64,000 nucleotides of DNA, taken from Cercospora beticola. Lineage: Eukaryota; Ascomycota; Dothideomycetes; Mycosphaerellales; Mycosphaerellaceae. This document shows positions 1 through 10,316 of the stretch, piece after piece; the stretch's first letter is position 1, and the number at the start of each line of letters is the position of its first letter. Both the position numbers and the translations under genes were made by a program. Under the pieces are notes generated by a model. The model ran no database searches and had not been told where the DNA came from. It was given only the letters and a program-made list of their open reading frames with translations. The stretch lies in the NCBI RefSeq assembly GCF_033473495.1, contig NC_088936.1, forward strand, positions 1-64,000, written 5' to 3'.

Positions 1-160
1 CCCTAACCCTAACCCTAACCCTAACCCTAACCCTAACCCTAACCCTAACCCTAACCCTAACCCTAACCCTAACCCTAACCCTAACCCTAACCCTAACCCT
101 AACCCTAACCCTAACCCTAACCCTAACCCTAACCCTAACCCTAACCCTAACCCTAACCCT
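1..160. repeat. Telomeric repeat array (CCCTAA)n
   Basis: Uninterrupted CCCTAA hexamers run from base 1 to about base 160, roughly 26.7 copies. This is the C-rich strand of the TTAGGG telomere used by most filamentous fungi, read inward from a chromosome end. The array breaks at CCCTTAAC and gives way directly to AT-rich sequence, with no gene between. Confidence 0.98.
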
Positions 161-2030
161 TAACTTAGGCCTTCTAGCTAGTTTTAAAATTCTATTCTAA
201 AAAACGAATATACTATACTAGCTTAGTATTATCTATTAGATAATCTATAAGCTATCTTTCTAGATAGAATAAAGTAGTAGTTTACTACTCTATACTAATA
301 CCTAGTCTATAGTCTCTAGTATATCTTATAGTATACTCTTTCTATAGTTATTATATATATCTATTTCGTACTCTTAAACTTAGAATTATTATTATATATA
401 TCTTTATATATATTATACTTCGTAGATATATAGTACTACTATATCTTCTTCTAAGTTTAGAAGTATACTCTATATAATCTATAGATCTATATAAACCTAT
501 AGTTTTAGCCGGAATCGAAAGTATAATATCTCGCCGACTATAAGAGCTATAAACCTAAAATTTAAATATATAGCCTCTCTATACTATATCTATATACTTT
601 AGGTCTTAATATATATAAATATACGACTATATAGATTAATATCTAGTAATAAAGTTTTTAAGCTAATTTCTAAGAATTAGATAATAGTATACTTAAACAA
701 GCTATATTTAATACTTTAATAGCTTATATAGAGAGTTTATAGACTATTTGCTCTACTTATATAGTATATATACCGTAATATAACTTATATTCTCTATAAA
801 TAGTATTTCTAAAGTATAACTATTATTTATTTTTAAAACTTAAGCTCTCTAAGTACTAGACTAGCTATAGAGTAAATACTCCTATATATAGATTATTAGA
901 AGACTAAAATACCTATTTAGACTTATTTTATAAGATAGTACTAAGTTATATAACTAGTATATTAGAAAATAAGAAATACTTAAAATTATTAGTAGGCTAC
1001 TATTTATAGTTAAATATTTATATTTTATAAGCGTATATAAAACTAGACTTACTATATTTTATCTCTATAAACTAATATAATAATATAGTAAAGAGCTAAG
1101 TATATATTTATAATATTTTTATAAAATTTTTTATTATTAGAAACTTTTCTATATTTTTCTATTAGTTATATTTATTATACTATTATTAGTTTCTCTAAAG
1201 TACTAAGTAGTCTAAAAGAAAGTAAATAAGTAATAAGTAAATTATACTCTAAGCTATTAAATATAGAAATAATAAATTTATAAAAATTAGAATTAGTTTT
1301 ATTACTTCTTTATATTAATAGCCTACTAAAAATATATCTTAATTAGTATTACTATATATACTAATATAGTATATCTACTAGATTTAACGATCTATTAGTT
1401 TATTTATTACTAAAAAGACTATATAATCTATAGTTTTACTATTTTTTAGAATTTCTTAAATTTAGTAGAATTAGAAGTATAGTATATACTTTACTTCTAT
1501 TTCTAGTAGCTAATTATACTTTATAGACTCTATAGAGTCTCTAGATAGCTCTAATACTAAGTATTTATATATAGCCTACTATAAATAATCGATTTTAAGC
1601 TTCTATAAAATTCCTTTCTATTTATTTTATTCTTAAATATATATAGAGTATATAGTCTATACTTATACTATAATCTAGCTTATTATAGATATATATAACT
1701 ATAGTTAGTCTTTAATCTATAGTTCTTCTACTCTATTACTCTAGAAGTATAAATAGAGTAAACTTAATAACTTATTACTCTATATTAATTATTTTATAGA
1801 ATATAGAATACTTATAGCTTAGTATTATTTCTAGACTAAAAATATATAGTCTAAAGTATACTATAAGCTTCTAAAACTCTAGTTTCTCTATAGTATTAAA
1901 GTAGAACTCTCTAATAAGAATTATTAGTACTAAAACTTTATCTCTTATTATTAGATCTAATATAGACTCTTATTACTAGATACTATATAGATCCTCTATT
2001 TACTCTATATACTAGCCCTATTTCAAGTTT
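161..2030. repeat. AT-rich, RIP-like subtelomeric block, no gene
   Basis: This stretch is dominated by TA-rich words, and CA/TG dinucleotides are nearly absent apart from GCA/TGC contexts. All six frames are closed by many stops. I could not identify the ancestral element. The composition matches the transposon block at 46-64 kb, so it is probably one or more heavily mutated transposon copies. It ends abruptly near 2,030, where CA and TG reappear. Confidence 0.85.
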
Positions 2031-2499
2031 TATGTTTATACGATAAGGTTTGCGCGAGTTATAAGGGTGCGAATTTCCGGAAAACTATAGGTTTACGCGG
2101 GTCTATAGGTTACGCGGGGCCCACTTCTATACTCTACACTTCGTCGCACAACACGTCAGGTGTTAGTCTTTTATATCGTATCGGATCGCATAGCCCTGCG
2201 TACCGTTCGCTCCGGAAGCGAGGACTTGGCTGTCTCGATTGCCTTGTCGTCAGCCCAGCTACGTACCGGATGTCTTCGCCTCTATCGTCAACGCTAATAT
2301 GCATGTTCAATGTCATGGATTTGCATCGTCGCTTTGCTCGCATGGCATAAACCCGGGTGAACATCCAAAAGACATACGACCTGCTTCTTGGGCGACTGAT
2401 ATACCTGCGCGCTGATGCGGTGTTATTCAGTTCCTTCGCGTACTCAATCTCAGCCTTCGTTACAGTTCTGAGTCCGATTTGATCGGTGGAGTTGTGACC
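2031..2499. other. Border sequence between AT-rich block and first gene
   Basis: Composition changes to gene-like here. An imperfect tandem duplication of about 17 bases with the core CTATAGGTTTACGCGGG / CTATAGGTTACGCGGGG lies at about 2085-2119. I see no supported gene. A 76-codon minus-strand frame at 2134-2364 resembles nothing I recognise. Confidence 0.4.
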
Positions 2500-4096
2500 A
2501 TGTCGATGCCAGCACCCTCTGCCGCGCTTACACCCGGGCTCGATTTCAGCAACATCTCATATGGCAAGCCCACTGTTCAACGATTCGCTGCGGAGTCGCA
2601 AGTCGCACGAGAAATCTTGAAAGAAAAGTTGCAGGTAAGAATTGATCGTCCTAGTTGCTGCGAGTCTCGGTGGCTCGGCTCAGGATATCTCCCTTGTTGC
2701 TTATACGTATTTTGGCCAGGTATTCGGGGAGCTCAAATCTGTCTTCAGTGTCACACTTGCGGATGGCGTCTTCACGGAGCCACCAATCTGGATCGATGCT
2801 CGGGCTTCTCTAGTGAAGTTCCGGGAGACTGCTCCACCTGACGGGCCGGCTCCAGCGTTCGAGATCACGATCAAGCCTGAACAGATCGAGTGGCTTCACA
2901 CGGGGTTCTGAGAAGATCCACAAGCCGTTGTGTTTCTGCAGTCCCAACGCAAGGGCGCCGTAATTCAGGCGGTCCAGTTCGCGGATTTACTGACCCCCAA
3001 TCCGAACAAGCCGCCCACGCCGGAGAAAGACCTAAATCCTGACGAGCTTCCCAAGCCAACTGAAGATATCGATCAGGTCCGAAGAGACATCAGGAGATGG
3101 GGCTACGGGTAAGTCAGCCGCGACGCCAAGACGATTGCAGGTCTTTGTTACGCTGTCTCGCAACAGATTGGTGAAGAACGCTTTGTCACGCGAGCAGGTC
3201 GCGATCTTAAAGAGGGCTGTTCAGGAACAAGCTGCCGGAGAGCGAAATGCTGGTGTTGCAACTTTCGATGGAGGTCCGTCTAGGCCAAACCAGCGAGTCT
3301 GTGTACAACAAAGGTGATGAGTTCCATGACCTGATGAATCATCCTCTAGTCGACGCAATCGCAGCATGGTATCTGGGCGACAATCCTCTGCTCTGGAGCT
3401 ACAATGCCAATATAGCACGCCCTGGAGGGCACCCGCAGGTTCTCCATTGGGATTCGGGTGTAATGGGTGCGGGACGGAGCCAGCCAGTCGCTCTCAACAT
3501 ATCTTGGTTGTTGGTTGACATGACGGAGAAGAATGGAGGAACACGAATCTTTCCAGGCTCGCATCTCGTCAATGTTAGACCTCGTAACATGTTCTCGACA
3601 GTGAGTGCTCAACCTCGTCCACTGATGCGGACAGTATAGAGAGATTCTGACATGCTTTGGGACATAGGAGGGATCCATAGCTGCTGAGGCACCTGCCGGC
3701 ACAGCGCTCTGCTTCGAGGGCCGTCTTTGGCACGGTACCGGTCCTAACAATGAGACAAGCGGCGAGCGTCCCGTGATCTTGTCCCTTTTCTGCAACAAAG
3801 GCATTCGCCCTAAAGAAAATGCTCTCCTTGGCTTAGATCATGAGACTGAAGCCAAGCTATCTGAGCGAGACAAGTCTTTGACAGGATTCCGGACCTCGAC
3901 GGCCGGCATAGGTGGTACGTCAGGGGAGTCTCGCGCAGGCATCACCTTGGCTCGACCGAGAGACGGAGACTTCAAGCAGACGGGCAAGCTGCGAGCTCCG
4001 CACGACGACGCTGAGGTTGCTCGCATGATTGCCGATGGAACTCATGCTACGAATGCAGCAAGTCAAGCGCGCGCTGTGTTCAATGTCGACGGGTAA
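2500..4096 (+). pseudogene. Decayed phytanoyl-CoA dioxygenase (PhyH) family gene with N-terminal SCP2-like region
   Basis: PhyH enzymes are Fe(II)/2-oxoglutarate dioxygenases that hydroxylate acyl-CoAs or secondary metabolites. The best model starts at ATG 2500 and has introns at about 2635-2683, 3109-3166 (GTAAGT) and 3601-3667 (GTGAGT). The catalytic half carries the HxD pair in LHWDSG and the distal His in LWHGTGPN. The region before it (FEITIKPEQIEWL, then QAVVFLQSQRKGAVIQAVQF, then ADLL) has an SCP2-like pattern, which is tentative. Two lesions break the gene. There is an in-frame TGA at 2909-2911 (CGA to TGA is plausible) with clear homology on both sides. A frameshift near 3300 separates NQRV in one frame from VYNKGDEFHDL in another. 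No splice-site pair removes either. Assembly error is the alternative. Confidence 0.75.
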
Positions 4097-5018
4097 AGGA
4101 ACGGAGAGCTGCTAGCCTCTTGTGACAGAAGAGTCTCAGGATGTTTAGTAGTGCTATGTACGTGGTAATCGCCGTATTGACCAAGTTGTTCGCATTTGTC
4201 AAGACCCAGACCGTCGACGAATGAGCAAAGCCGGATCTTGAAATGGCAGAGAGACACTGTTTGCTCTATTCCACTGCAACATGAATCACGATGCTCTGAG
4301 GGGATGAATACATGAGCAAGCATGACATGGGAAGCAGGTGCGCTCTCCTTCATGCTACATCATCATCGCAGCAGCAAAACGGCACCTTGGAAGACTGTCG
4401 TACTCGCACTTTGATCTATGAGATGCTGTCAGTTCGCTCACTACATTCGCTAAGTTACATTAGGCTTTCGACATTCCCCGCCTGGAGTGAACCCGTTGAG
4501 GATGGCGTCCTCACCTTGCACGCGTTAGGTCTATGGGCCAAGTGACTGCGGAAGTCTCACTCCTGCGATAGTAGCTTATTAACACCTACAGCCGCGATGG
4601 AAAATCGGCAGTACTCGAATATCCGACGGGTATTCTTGGAATTCAGCCACCAATCTTGGCTCTGATATACCCGAGCTTGGCTGACCCTTCCTCTTACTCC
4701 TTATGCAATAGCGCTGCTCCTAGTTCTGCGGTCACTCGAGGCATTCTATTTTTCTACCGCATGCCATAGACACGGGCATCCGATCTTGCGCGAGATCATC
4801 ACCGTCACGCGGGGCAAGTCTGGAGAAATGCGGAGCAACGATGATGATCATCGAAGACAGAATCCTTCGCAGATACGAGGCCCAAGAAACATGTCATGTG
4901 GGGTTTTCTGGTAGCCAACATAAGAAGAGATTATGGGACGTCGAACTCACATTCATCACTCTCATCGAGGTCAGATCACTTCCTGCTTTCTCGTGGTTCC
5001 CAGCACATTAGATCCAGC
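4097..5018. other. Intergenic, nothing recognised
   Basis: Gene-like composition, but only short open frames without recognisable domains. It contains the presumed 5' region of the GH29 gene. A frame upstream of 5019 stays open back to 4896 but reads as low-quality peptide, so I place the start at the ATG followed by a signal peptide. Confidence 0.4.
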
Positions 5019-5885
5019 ATGATTGCTAAAGCATCTACGATCAGTGCTGCGGCAGCAGCTGTCTTGCTCACGTTGCCTCACTATAGCATTGCAAGCCCGA
5101 CCAAGCGTCAAGCAGGCCCTTTTGAGCCGACATGGGAGTCAACAGACCAGCACAAGCCTTCGCCAGAGTGGTTCAAGGACGCCAAATTCGGGATCTATTG
5201 GCACTGGGGAGGTTTCTCGGTGCCAGAATATGGCTTCGAATGGTATCCTCGTTTCATGTATGATGCCAACAACGACATGGGTCAACACCATCGCGCCACC
5301 TACGGGGATCCCAGTGTGCAGGGAGGTTTTGGATACCAGAATTTCACATTCGGTAGCCCCGACCTGGAAGGCAATATGGTACAGTTCAAGCCAGTCCGAT
5401 CATCGGAAGGGGGCGAGTGGGATCCCGAACACTGGATCGAGGTGATCAAGGCTTCGGGAGCAAGGTTTGCCGGTCCAGTTGCAGAGCACCACGATGGCTA
5501 CGCGTTGTGGGACAGCAAGTTCAACGAATGAAACTCGGCCAGGCTTGGCCCAAAGTTGGACTTTGTCTGCATCTTTGAAAAGCTTGTGCGAAATAACGGA
5601 ATGAAGTTTATGATTGCAATGCATCAGGCCTACAACACAAATGGCTTCTTCGGGTTTGCGCCTCAGCAGAGCGATACGAGCTTGCGCAAGCTCCTCGGGC
5701 AGTTCAATCACGAGGAAGGCTCCAAGAGGTGGCTCGCCAAGCAAATGGAAGCTATGGACCATGTGAAACCTGATATGATCTGGAACGACTTTGGCCTTGA
5801 CAGCCCAACTCTTTGCCATGGATCTTCCGACATTTGTGCCATCCGCGAGAAGGAACGACTCGAATTTCTGGCGACCGAGGCTTGA
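5019..5885 (+). pseudogene. Truncated GH29 alpha-L-fucosidase-like pseudogene
   Basis: GH29 enzymes remove alpha-L-fucose from glycans outside the cell. The start at 5019 gives a signal peptide (MIAKASTISAAAAAVLL..) followed by the family hallmarks WFKDAKFGIYWHWGGFSVP, EWYPRFM, HHRATYGD and AEHHDGYALWDS. A TGA at 5529-5531 interrupts the frame exactly where family members have Trp (KFNE-W-NS), so TGG to TGA is likely. The same frame then continues with LGPKLDFV, NNGMKFMIAMHQAYN and KPDMIWNDFGLD, the region expected to carry the catalytic Asp. It ends at REKERLEFLATEA and a stop. The rest of the barrel and the beta-sandwich domain, well over 100 residues, are missing downstream. No product longer than about 170 residues is expected. 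Confidence 0.85.
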
Positions 5886-6406
5886 GCTGCTCAGCATTCC
5901 CTCGCACGTGGAAGCAGAACCTGCTGCTTGGCGGAAGGATTGCCCAATCGCTTTGTGCCAGGGTCTCGTAATGTAGCGGATGCCTCGTAGCTCGCGGCAA
6001 TAATGCTTCACAAGAATCGAGAGACAGACTATCAAGTGCATCCAGAGTTGCGATGGACACATTGAACGTTGACCCGTCTGGGAGGGCAATGGGCGGATTG
6101 ACGTGCCCATTACTGGCTATCCTCAGTTGGCACAGTTGCTTGTGGAAGCATGCTGAGTCGATGTCCTGCTGAGTCGATGGTGCTGCTGCTATTATTAGCT
6201 GTGCGTGATCGAGTGAAACCCCGGGCTGTATCAGTTTCGGTATAGGGATGAGCTGTCGTTGGGACAACAGACCCGGTGTTACATCAGGTACAACGTCCAC
6301 GCTAACCAAGGCAGACTCTCGATATTCGATCATTCTACAACTCCTTCTCGACGACGATCAGTAGAAGACACGCCGATCTCAGTGCCACCTGTGCTCCCAT
6401 CCGTGC
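5886..6406. other. Remnant sequence between GH29 fragment and P450
   Basis: The missing 3' half of the fucosidase is not found here in any frame. The minus strand holds an open frame of 193 codons from 6333 to 5752, which overlaps the pseudogene. Its first two thirds look protein-like but match nothing I recognise. It may be foreign sequence brought in by the rearrangement that cut the GH29 gene, or chance. Confidence 0.3.
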
Positions 6407-8073
6407 TTACAGACCGCTCACATTCGAGAAATCCACCTTCATCTTCCCACTCTTCGGGGAGATGACCACATAGTTGTTCATAATCATACTATCATCGGTC
6501 GTGTCTGATGCTAGCTTGGCTCCGGCAAACCTCTTGAAAAACAGCACTGTGGCGAGTCTCATCTCCATCATTGCAAGATGCTGGCCGATACAAGTGCGAC
6601 TGCCAGCACCAAAAGGCCACCAAGCAGTTCGAGCATCCGGCGAAAGAGTCGCTGAGCCGTCGGGAAGCCAACGTCGGAAGTCGAACCTGATCATCAAGTC
6701 AGTGGGGTGTACGATTGATGAGATCGAGTGGTCAGCATACTTCTCTGGGTCGGGAAAAATGGCGGAATCTCGATGTGACACCCACGGCGTAGTGTTGACG
6801 ACTGTGCCCTCTGGCAGGAACTGTCGTTCAAGAGTGACGCCACCTTTTGGCACGACTCGAGGTTCAGGCATGGGAATGGCAGCATAGAGTCGAAGGGTTT
6901 CCTTGATAACAGCGTTCAGGACAGGCAGTTTCTCCAGCTCGGCATCGCTGGCCCCGCTGTCTATTTTCGCGAGCTCTTGCTGCAGCTCATTCTGCACTTC
7001 CGGTCGCTTAAGCACAGCCCAGATCAGGTAAGTCAGTGATTCCGAGGTGGTCTCACTGCCAGCGATGATGAAAGAGCCGGCCTCGACGGTGACTTGCATG
7101 GGCGTGAGAGCCTCATCGTCCTCTTCAGCTTTGGCCAGGATTCCGGAGAAAATGTTCTTATTGGACGCATTGCTGAGACTGTTCCTGTACGCGATCGAGG
7201 AGATGTCGAGTAGAGATTTCCAAGCGTTGAAGAAGTCTGTTAACGCTGACAAAGGTATCCAGCTCAAAGCTGAATAGACCAGAGGCAAATGGTATGATAG
7301 CAGAGACGCCAAGTTCGAGGAGCGAACTTCGTGGAAGAAGGCATGCATCTGATCGTGGTCAGTCTCATCTGTTGGTGTAATAATGCGGAACAGCACACCT
7401 TTTGCGTCTCAAGCCCGCCGAGCGACTCCCCAAACATCAGCTCGCTTATGACGTCGCTGGCCAGGAAAGTCAACCATCGTCGCACGTCACATACACCCCG
7501 TGCGTCTCGAGCGTCTTGAGCAATACCTTCCACAGCTTTGGCTGTCTTGTTTCGAACCATATCCTCCCATTCAGCTCTTAAATACGCAGCTGTGAACCCA
7601 CGGGCGAACAGTTTCCTTGTCATGGCATGCTTATGGGGATCGTTCTGTTGGAACAGTCCTGCAGGCGGGTAGTTCTTCTCGGTCGGTCCAATGTATTCGT
7701 ACCAAGGCGACTTCACGAACCCGCCACCAATTTTGTTCACTACTTTGAAGGACGCCAGAGAAGAGACGGCGACCTCATTCGGAGCAATGCGAACAATTGA
7801 TCCATACTTGCGGTGGAGCTCTTCCACAGTCTGTGCTTGTTGCAGGCATACCGCTGACTTGTAAAAGAGCGGAAGATCCGAGAGTCTAGCCCACCATGGT
7901 CCTGGAATCCCGTTCAAAGGCGATGTGAAGAATCTTCGCAGTAACTGAGATCATGTCAGTCTCATGGAAGTCCAGAGTTACCAGTTTCGTCTGCATACCA
8001 AGATCAAAAGCGCAATGATGAAGAACGAGGCCGCCGCTGTCAGCGTGGGCGCGAGGGATGTGCTTGGAAGCAT
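6407..8073 (-). CDS. Cytochrome P450 monooxygenase (microsomal, fungal)
   Basis: The model is complement(join(6407..6686, 6741..7348, 7399..7944, 7999..8073)), 502 residues, the normal size for a fungal P450. Exon 1 encodes a short lumenal start and one membrane helix (SFFIIALLIL), then the proline-rich hinge GIPGPWW. Diagnostic motifs are the I-helix AGSETTS, the K-helix ExxR in KETLR, the PERF-like region DPEKFDFRRWLP (created by splicing the third intron) and the haem loop FGAGSRTCIG with its cysteine ligand. All introns are 50-54 bp with clear branch sites and no lesion is seen. It would oxidise a small lipophilic substrate at the ER, and the substrate cannot be read from sequence. Neighbours are a GH29 remnant and LIP2, so no cluster role is evident. 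Confidence 0.92.
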
Positions 8074-9408
8074 GTTGACATTCAAATTATCGTCGTGACT
8101 GAAAACTCAAGTGCAGCTTACAAAGTCTTCGAGGACGCTCTCGGCAGTGAGCGTTGCCCACGTATTCATCTTATACCCTCAAGGGCCTCTGCATTCCACG
8201 CGGACATCGGACGGTTCGCGCTACACGCTGCTGGAACTCGCTCTGTGCAAAGGCGGACGTGACGAAGTAACAGCCCCGCAGAAGTCAAGATGACGGCTGA
8301 ATATACGACACCTTGGGCATCGGAATGCAGACCATGACATGACGGCACAAGGCGGGACTTGTATCATTGGACACGACCCTGGGTCTTCTCACAGAACAGC
8401 AACGCGTGTCCACTCCCGAAGACTTTTACGATGTATGATGGGATCCCAGGAGAGCCAGTTCTCCCTTCAGCGCTATTCTGCTAGTGGGTACGAACAGAGA
8501 ATGCATTGTGCCATTGCACCAATCATGTTATCTCTTGAGCTGAGTCCCGGTACTTCAGTGGGTTACAAAGGGAGCGATCGTATTCGGCAATCGTAGTATT
8601 GCTCGCATAATGACTCGTTCCCATTTGCTTGAACGACGGAATGCCTGAAGTGCTGAGGGCTTTCTGACTGGGACTTGGCCAGTCAAGATCCAGCACTCAC
8701 AGGTAGCATGAGCATATTCTTGGTACATGCAGCCGAGGTGTAGAGGCAGCGCCGCTTGATCGCTAGCGTACCTTCGTTACAGTCAGACTGAGATCTGTCG
8801 TCGTAGGAGCTCGCTTCCCTGTCGACAATCGTTCTCGGCAGAATGATCCAAGATCCTCGTCAAGACGATGAGGATGACGCGCTCGATGCGCAAGCTTTGG
8901 AGATCGTGAGATGGCATTTGGCGCTGTGCCGTTGGTGAGGTTGCAAAATGCAGGGTCGGAAATCGCCCGAGTGAGAAAGAATCTCCCGACGCCAAGAATC
9001 GCCCGGGCAGCGTCCTGCAATCGCAAAGCAGACTGAGCGACCAACCTTGGTAATTCGGCTGTGTCGTTGCTCAAAGAAGTTTGCACGGAGCGCAGTTTCG
9101 CATAGCCCGTCTTCTTGGGATGTTTCGGATGCCCAGATGCCGACGGCATAACGATCGAGCGACCTTGCGAGCGAGATCCGGCTGCGAATCCGGTGGACCG
9201 GACAAGGAGCAATAAGAGCGTGCCTAAAGGGCATTTGATGCCGGGTCCTGATTCCTTCCATCACAGGATCCTGTGTGCGTGTGGAGCCCAGCTCTGTTCA
9301 TCCTTCTGCGCAAGTGCAATCCCTAGCCAGACGAATCAGATTCCGAGCCGGACGAACATCTTCAGCACTAGACTTCGCCGCTTGTGCCATTGTTGTACCA
9401 CATCTCCT
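8074..9408. other. Intergenic, nothing supported
   Basis: About 1.3 kb between the divergent 5' end of the P450 and the 3' end of the octanoyltransferase gene. Minus-strand open frames of up to 149 codons at 8763-9264 overlap each other in different frames, and I recognise no domain or signal peptide in them. Confidence 0.35.
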
Positions 9409-10128
9409 TCAACCAACATCGTCCTCAGTGATACTGATAGCCGGAAGCTCGACATTTCCCAATCTCTTGCCAAAATGCCGCACGAACTGCTCCGCCACAG
9501 CACCAACATCCCACTCCTCTTGCCCAGTATGCTCCCGCAAGCTCGTTGTCCTCTTTCCTTCCAACCCACACGCGACAACGCGCTCGAACCAACCAAGTTC
9601 CGTATCCAAGTTCAAACCAATGCCATGGCTACTGATATGCCGCCGCAAATGCACGCCCGCAGCACATATCTTCTCCTCGTCATTGACCCAGACACCAGGA
9701 TGCTCTGTTGTCCTCGTTTGCACACCATACTCTTTACAGGCATCCATGACAGTGTTTTCTAGCAGTCTCACATAGCACCTCGGTGTAAGTCCATGCCGTC
9801 GCAGGTCAATAATCGGGTAGGCTACAAGCTGTCCGGGCCCATGAAACGTGGTCTGCCCTCCACGAAGAGCTTCTTGGAAATCGGCTTGGCCCCAAGGAGT
9901 CGGCTGCGTCAAGAACTCGCGCTGACTTGCACTGACTGTGCCGATTTCGCGTCGACCGCACGTGTAGACAGGATGAAACTCGGCGGTGAGGATAGTCGGA
10001 GGTGGTGCGACGACATGCTTCACGTCTGCTTTGTGCGCGAGAAGTTTGGTGACGAGACGGTGCTGCAGCTCGGCGGCATGTTGGTACGAGACTACATTCG
10101 GAAGGTGAAGATGGCGGAGAACAGTCAT
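9409..10128 (-). CDS. LIP2: Lipoyl(octanoyl) transferase, LipB/LIP2 type
   Basis: Transfers octanoyl from acyl carrier protein to lipoyl domains (such as the GCV H protein) in mitochondria, the first step of lipoate biosynthesis. It is a single exon of 239 residues starting at the ATG at 10128; the open frame extends upstream only through non-ATG codons. The substrate loop RGGQTTFHGPGQ lies near residues 89-100. The catalytic Lys is in EEKICAAGV (about Lys153) and the catalytic Cys in VVACGLEGKRTTSL (about Cys187). Both match LipB enzymes, and HISSHGIGLNLDTEL is the family HG.xLN block. The frame is intact. A conserved single-copy gene in this otherwise accessory stretch. Confidence 0.95.
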   Translation of the reverse strand: MTVLRHLHLPNVVSYQHAAELQHRLVTKLLAHKADVKHVVAPPPTILTAEFHPVYTCGRREIGTVSASQREFLTQPTPWGQADFQEALRGGQTTFHGPGQLVAYPIIDLRRHGLTPRCYVRLLENTVMDACKEYGVQTRTTEHPGVWVNDEEKICAAGVHLRRHISSHGIGLNLDTELGWFERVVACGLEGKRTTSLREHTGQEEWDVGAVAEQFVRHFGKRLGNVELPAISITEDDVG

Positions 10129-10316
10129 GGTGAAGAAGACATGGGAGATGTGAATCTTGTGGTTGTGCAAAGCTCCATCTCAGCTGGCTTTGCGGGCCGC
10201 GAACCGACAGAATTGAAGAGACATTCAATACAAATCATCAATATTTTCATTGAATTCGATGCACTATCTGATGGAATAACAACATTGACAACGGCACGCT
10301 CAAGTACTGCCCTCAA

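Noticed and set aside
1..160. Short regular repeats resembling a CRISPR array or microsatellite
   Set aside because: The unit is exactly CCCTAA, has no spacers and sits at the sequence end: a telomere.
161..2030. Subtelomeric RecQ-type helicase gene, common next to fungal telomeres
   Set aside because: No helicase motif could be read in any frame, even allowing for RIP-type stops.
2479..2499. Start of the PhyH gene at 2479
   Set aside because: That codon is TTG. The first ATG in the frame is at 2500.
2860..2930. An intron removing the TGA at 2909-2911
   Set aside because: The only GT-AG pair (GTGGCT to CTGCAG, 52 bases) has a poor donor and would change the frame, while homology continues in the original frame.
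5400..6110. Minus-strand 236-codon frame
   Set aside because: Its first part is the antisense of the GH29 pseudogene, and it has no motif of its own.
9115..9775. Plus-strand frames of 166-215 codons
   Set aside because: They are antisense to LIP2 and its 3' flank, with no recognisable domain.
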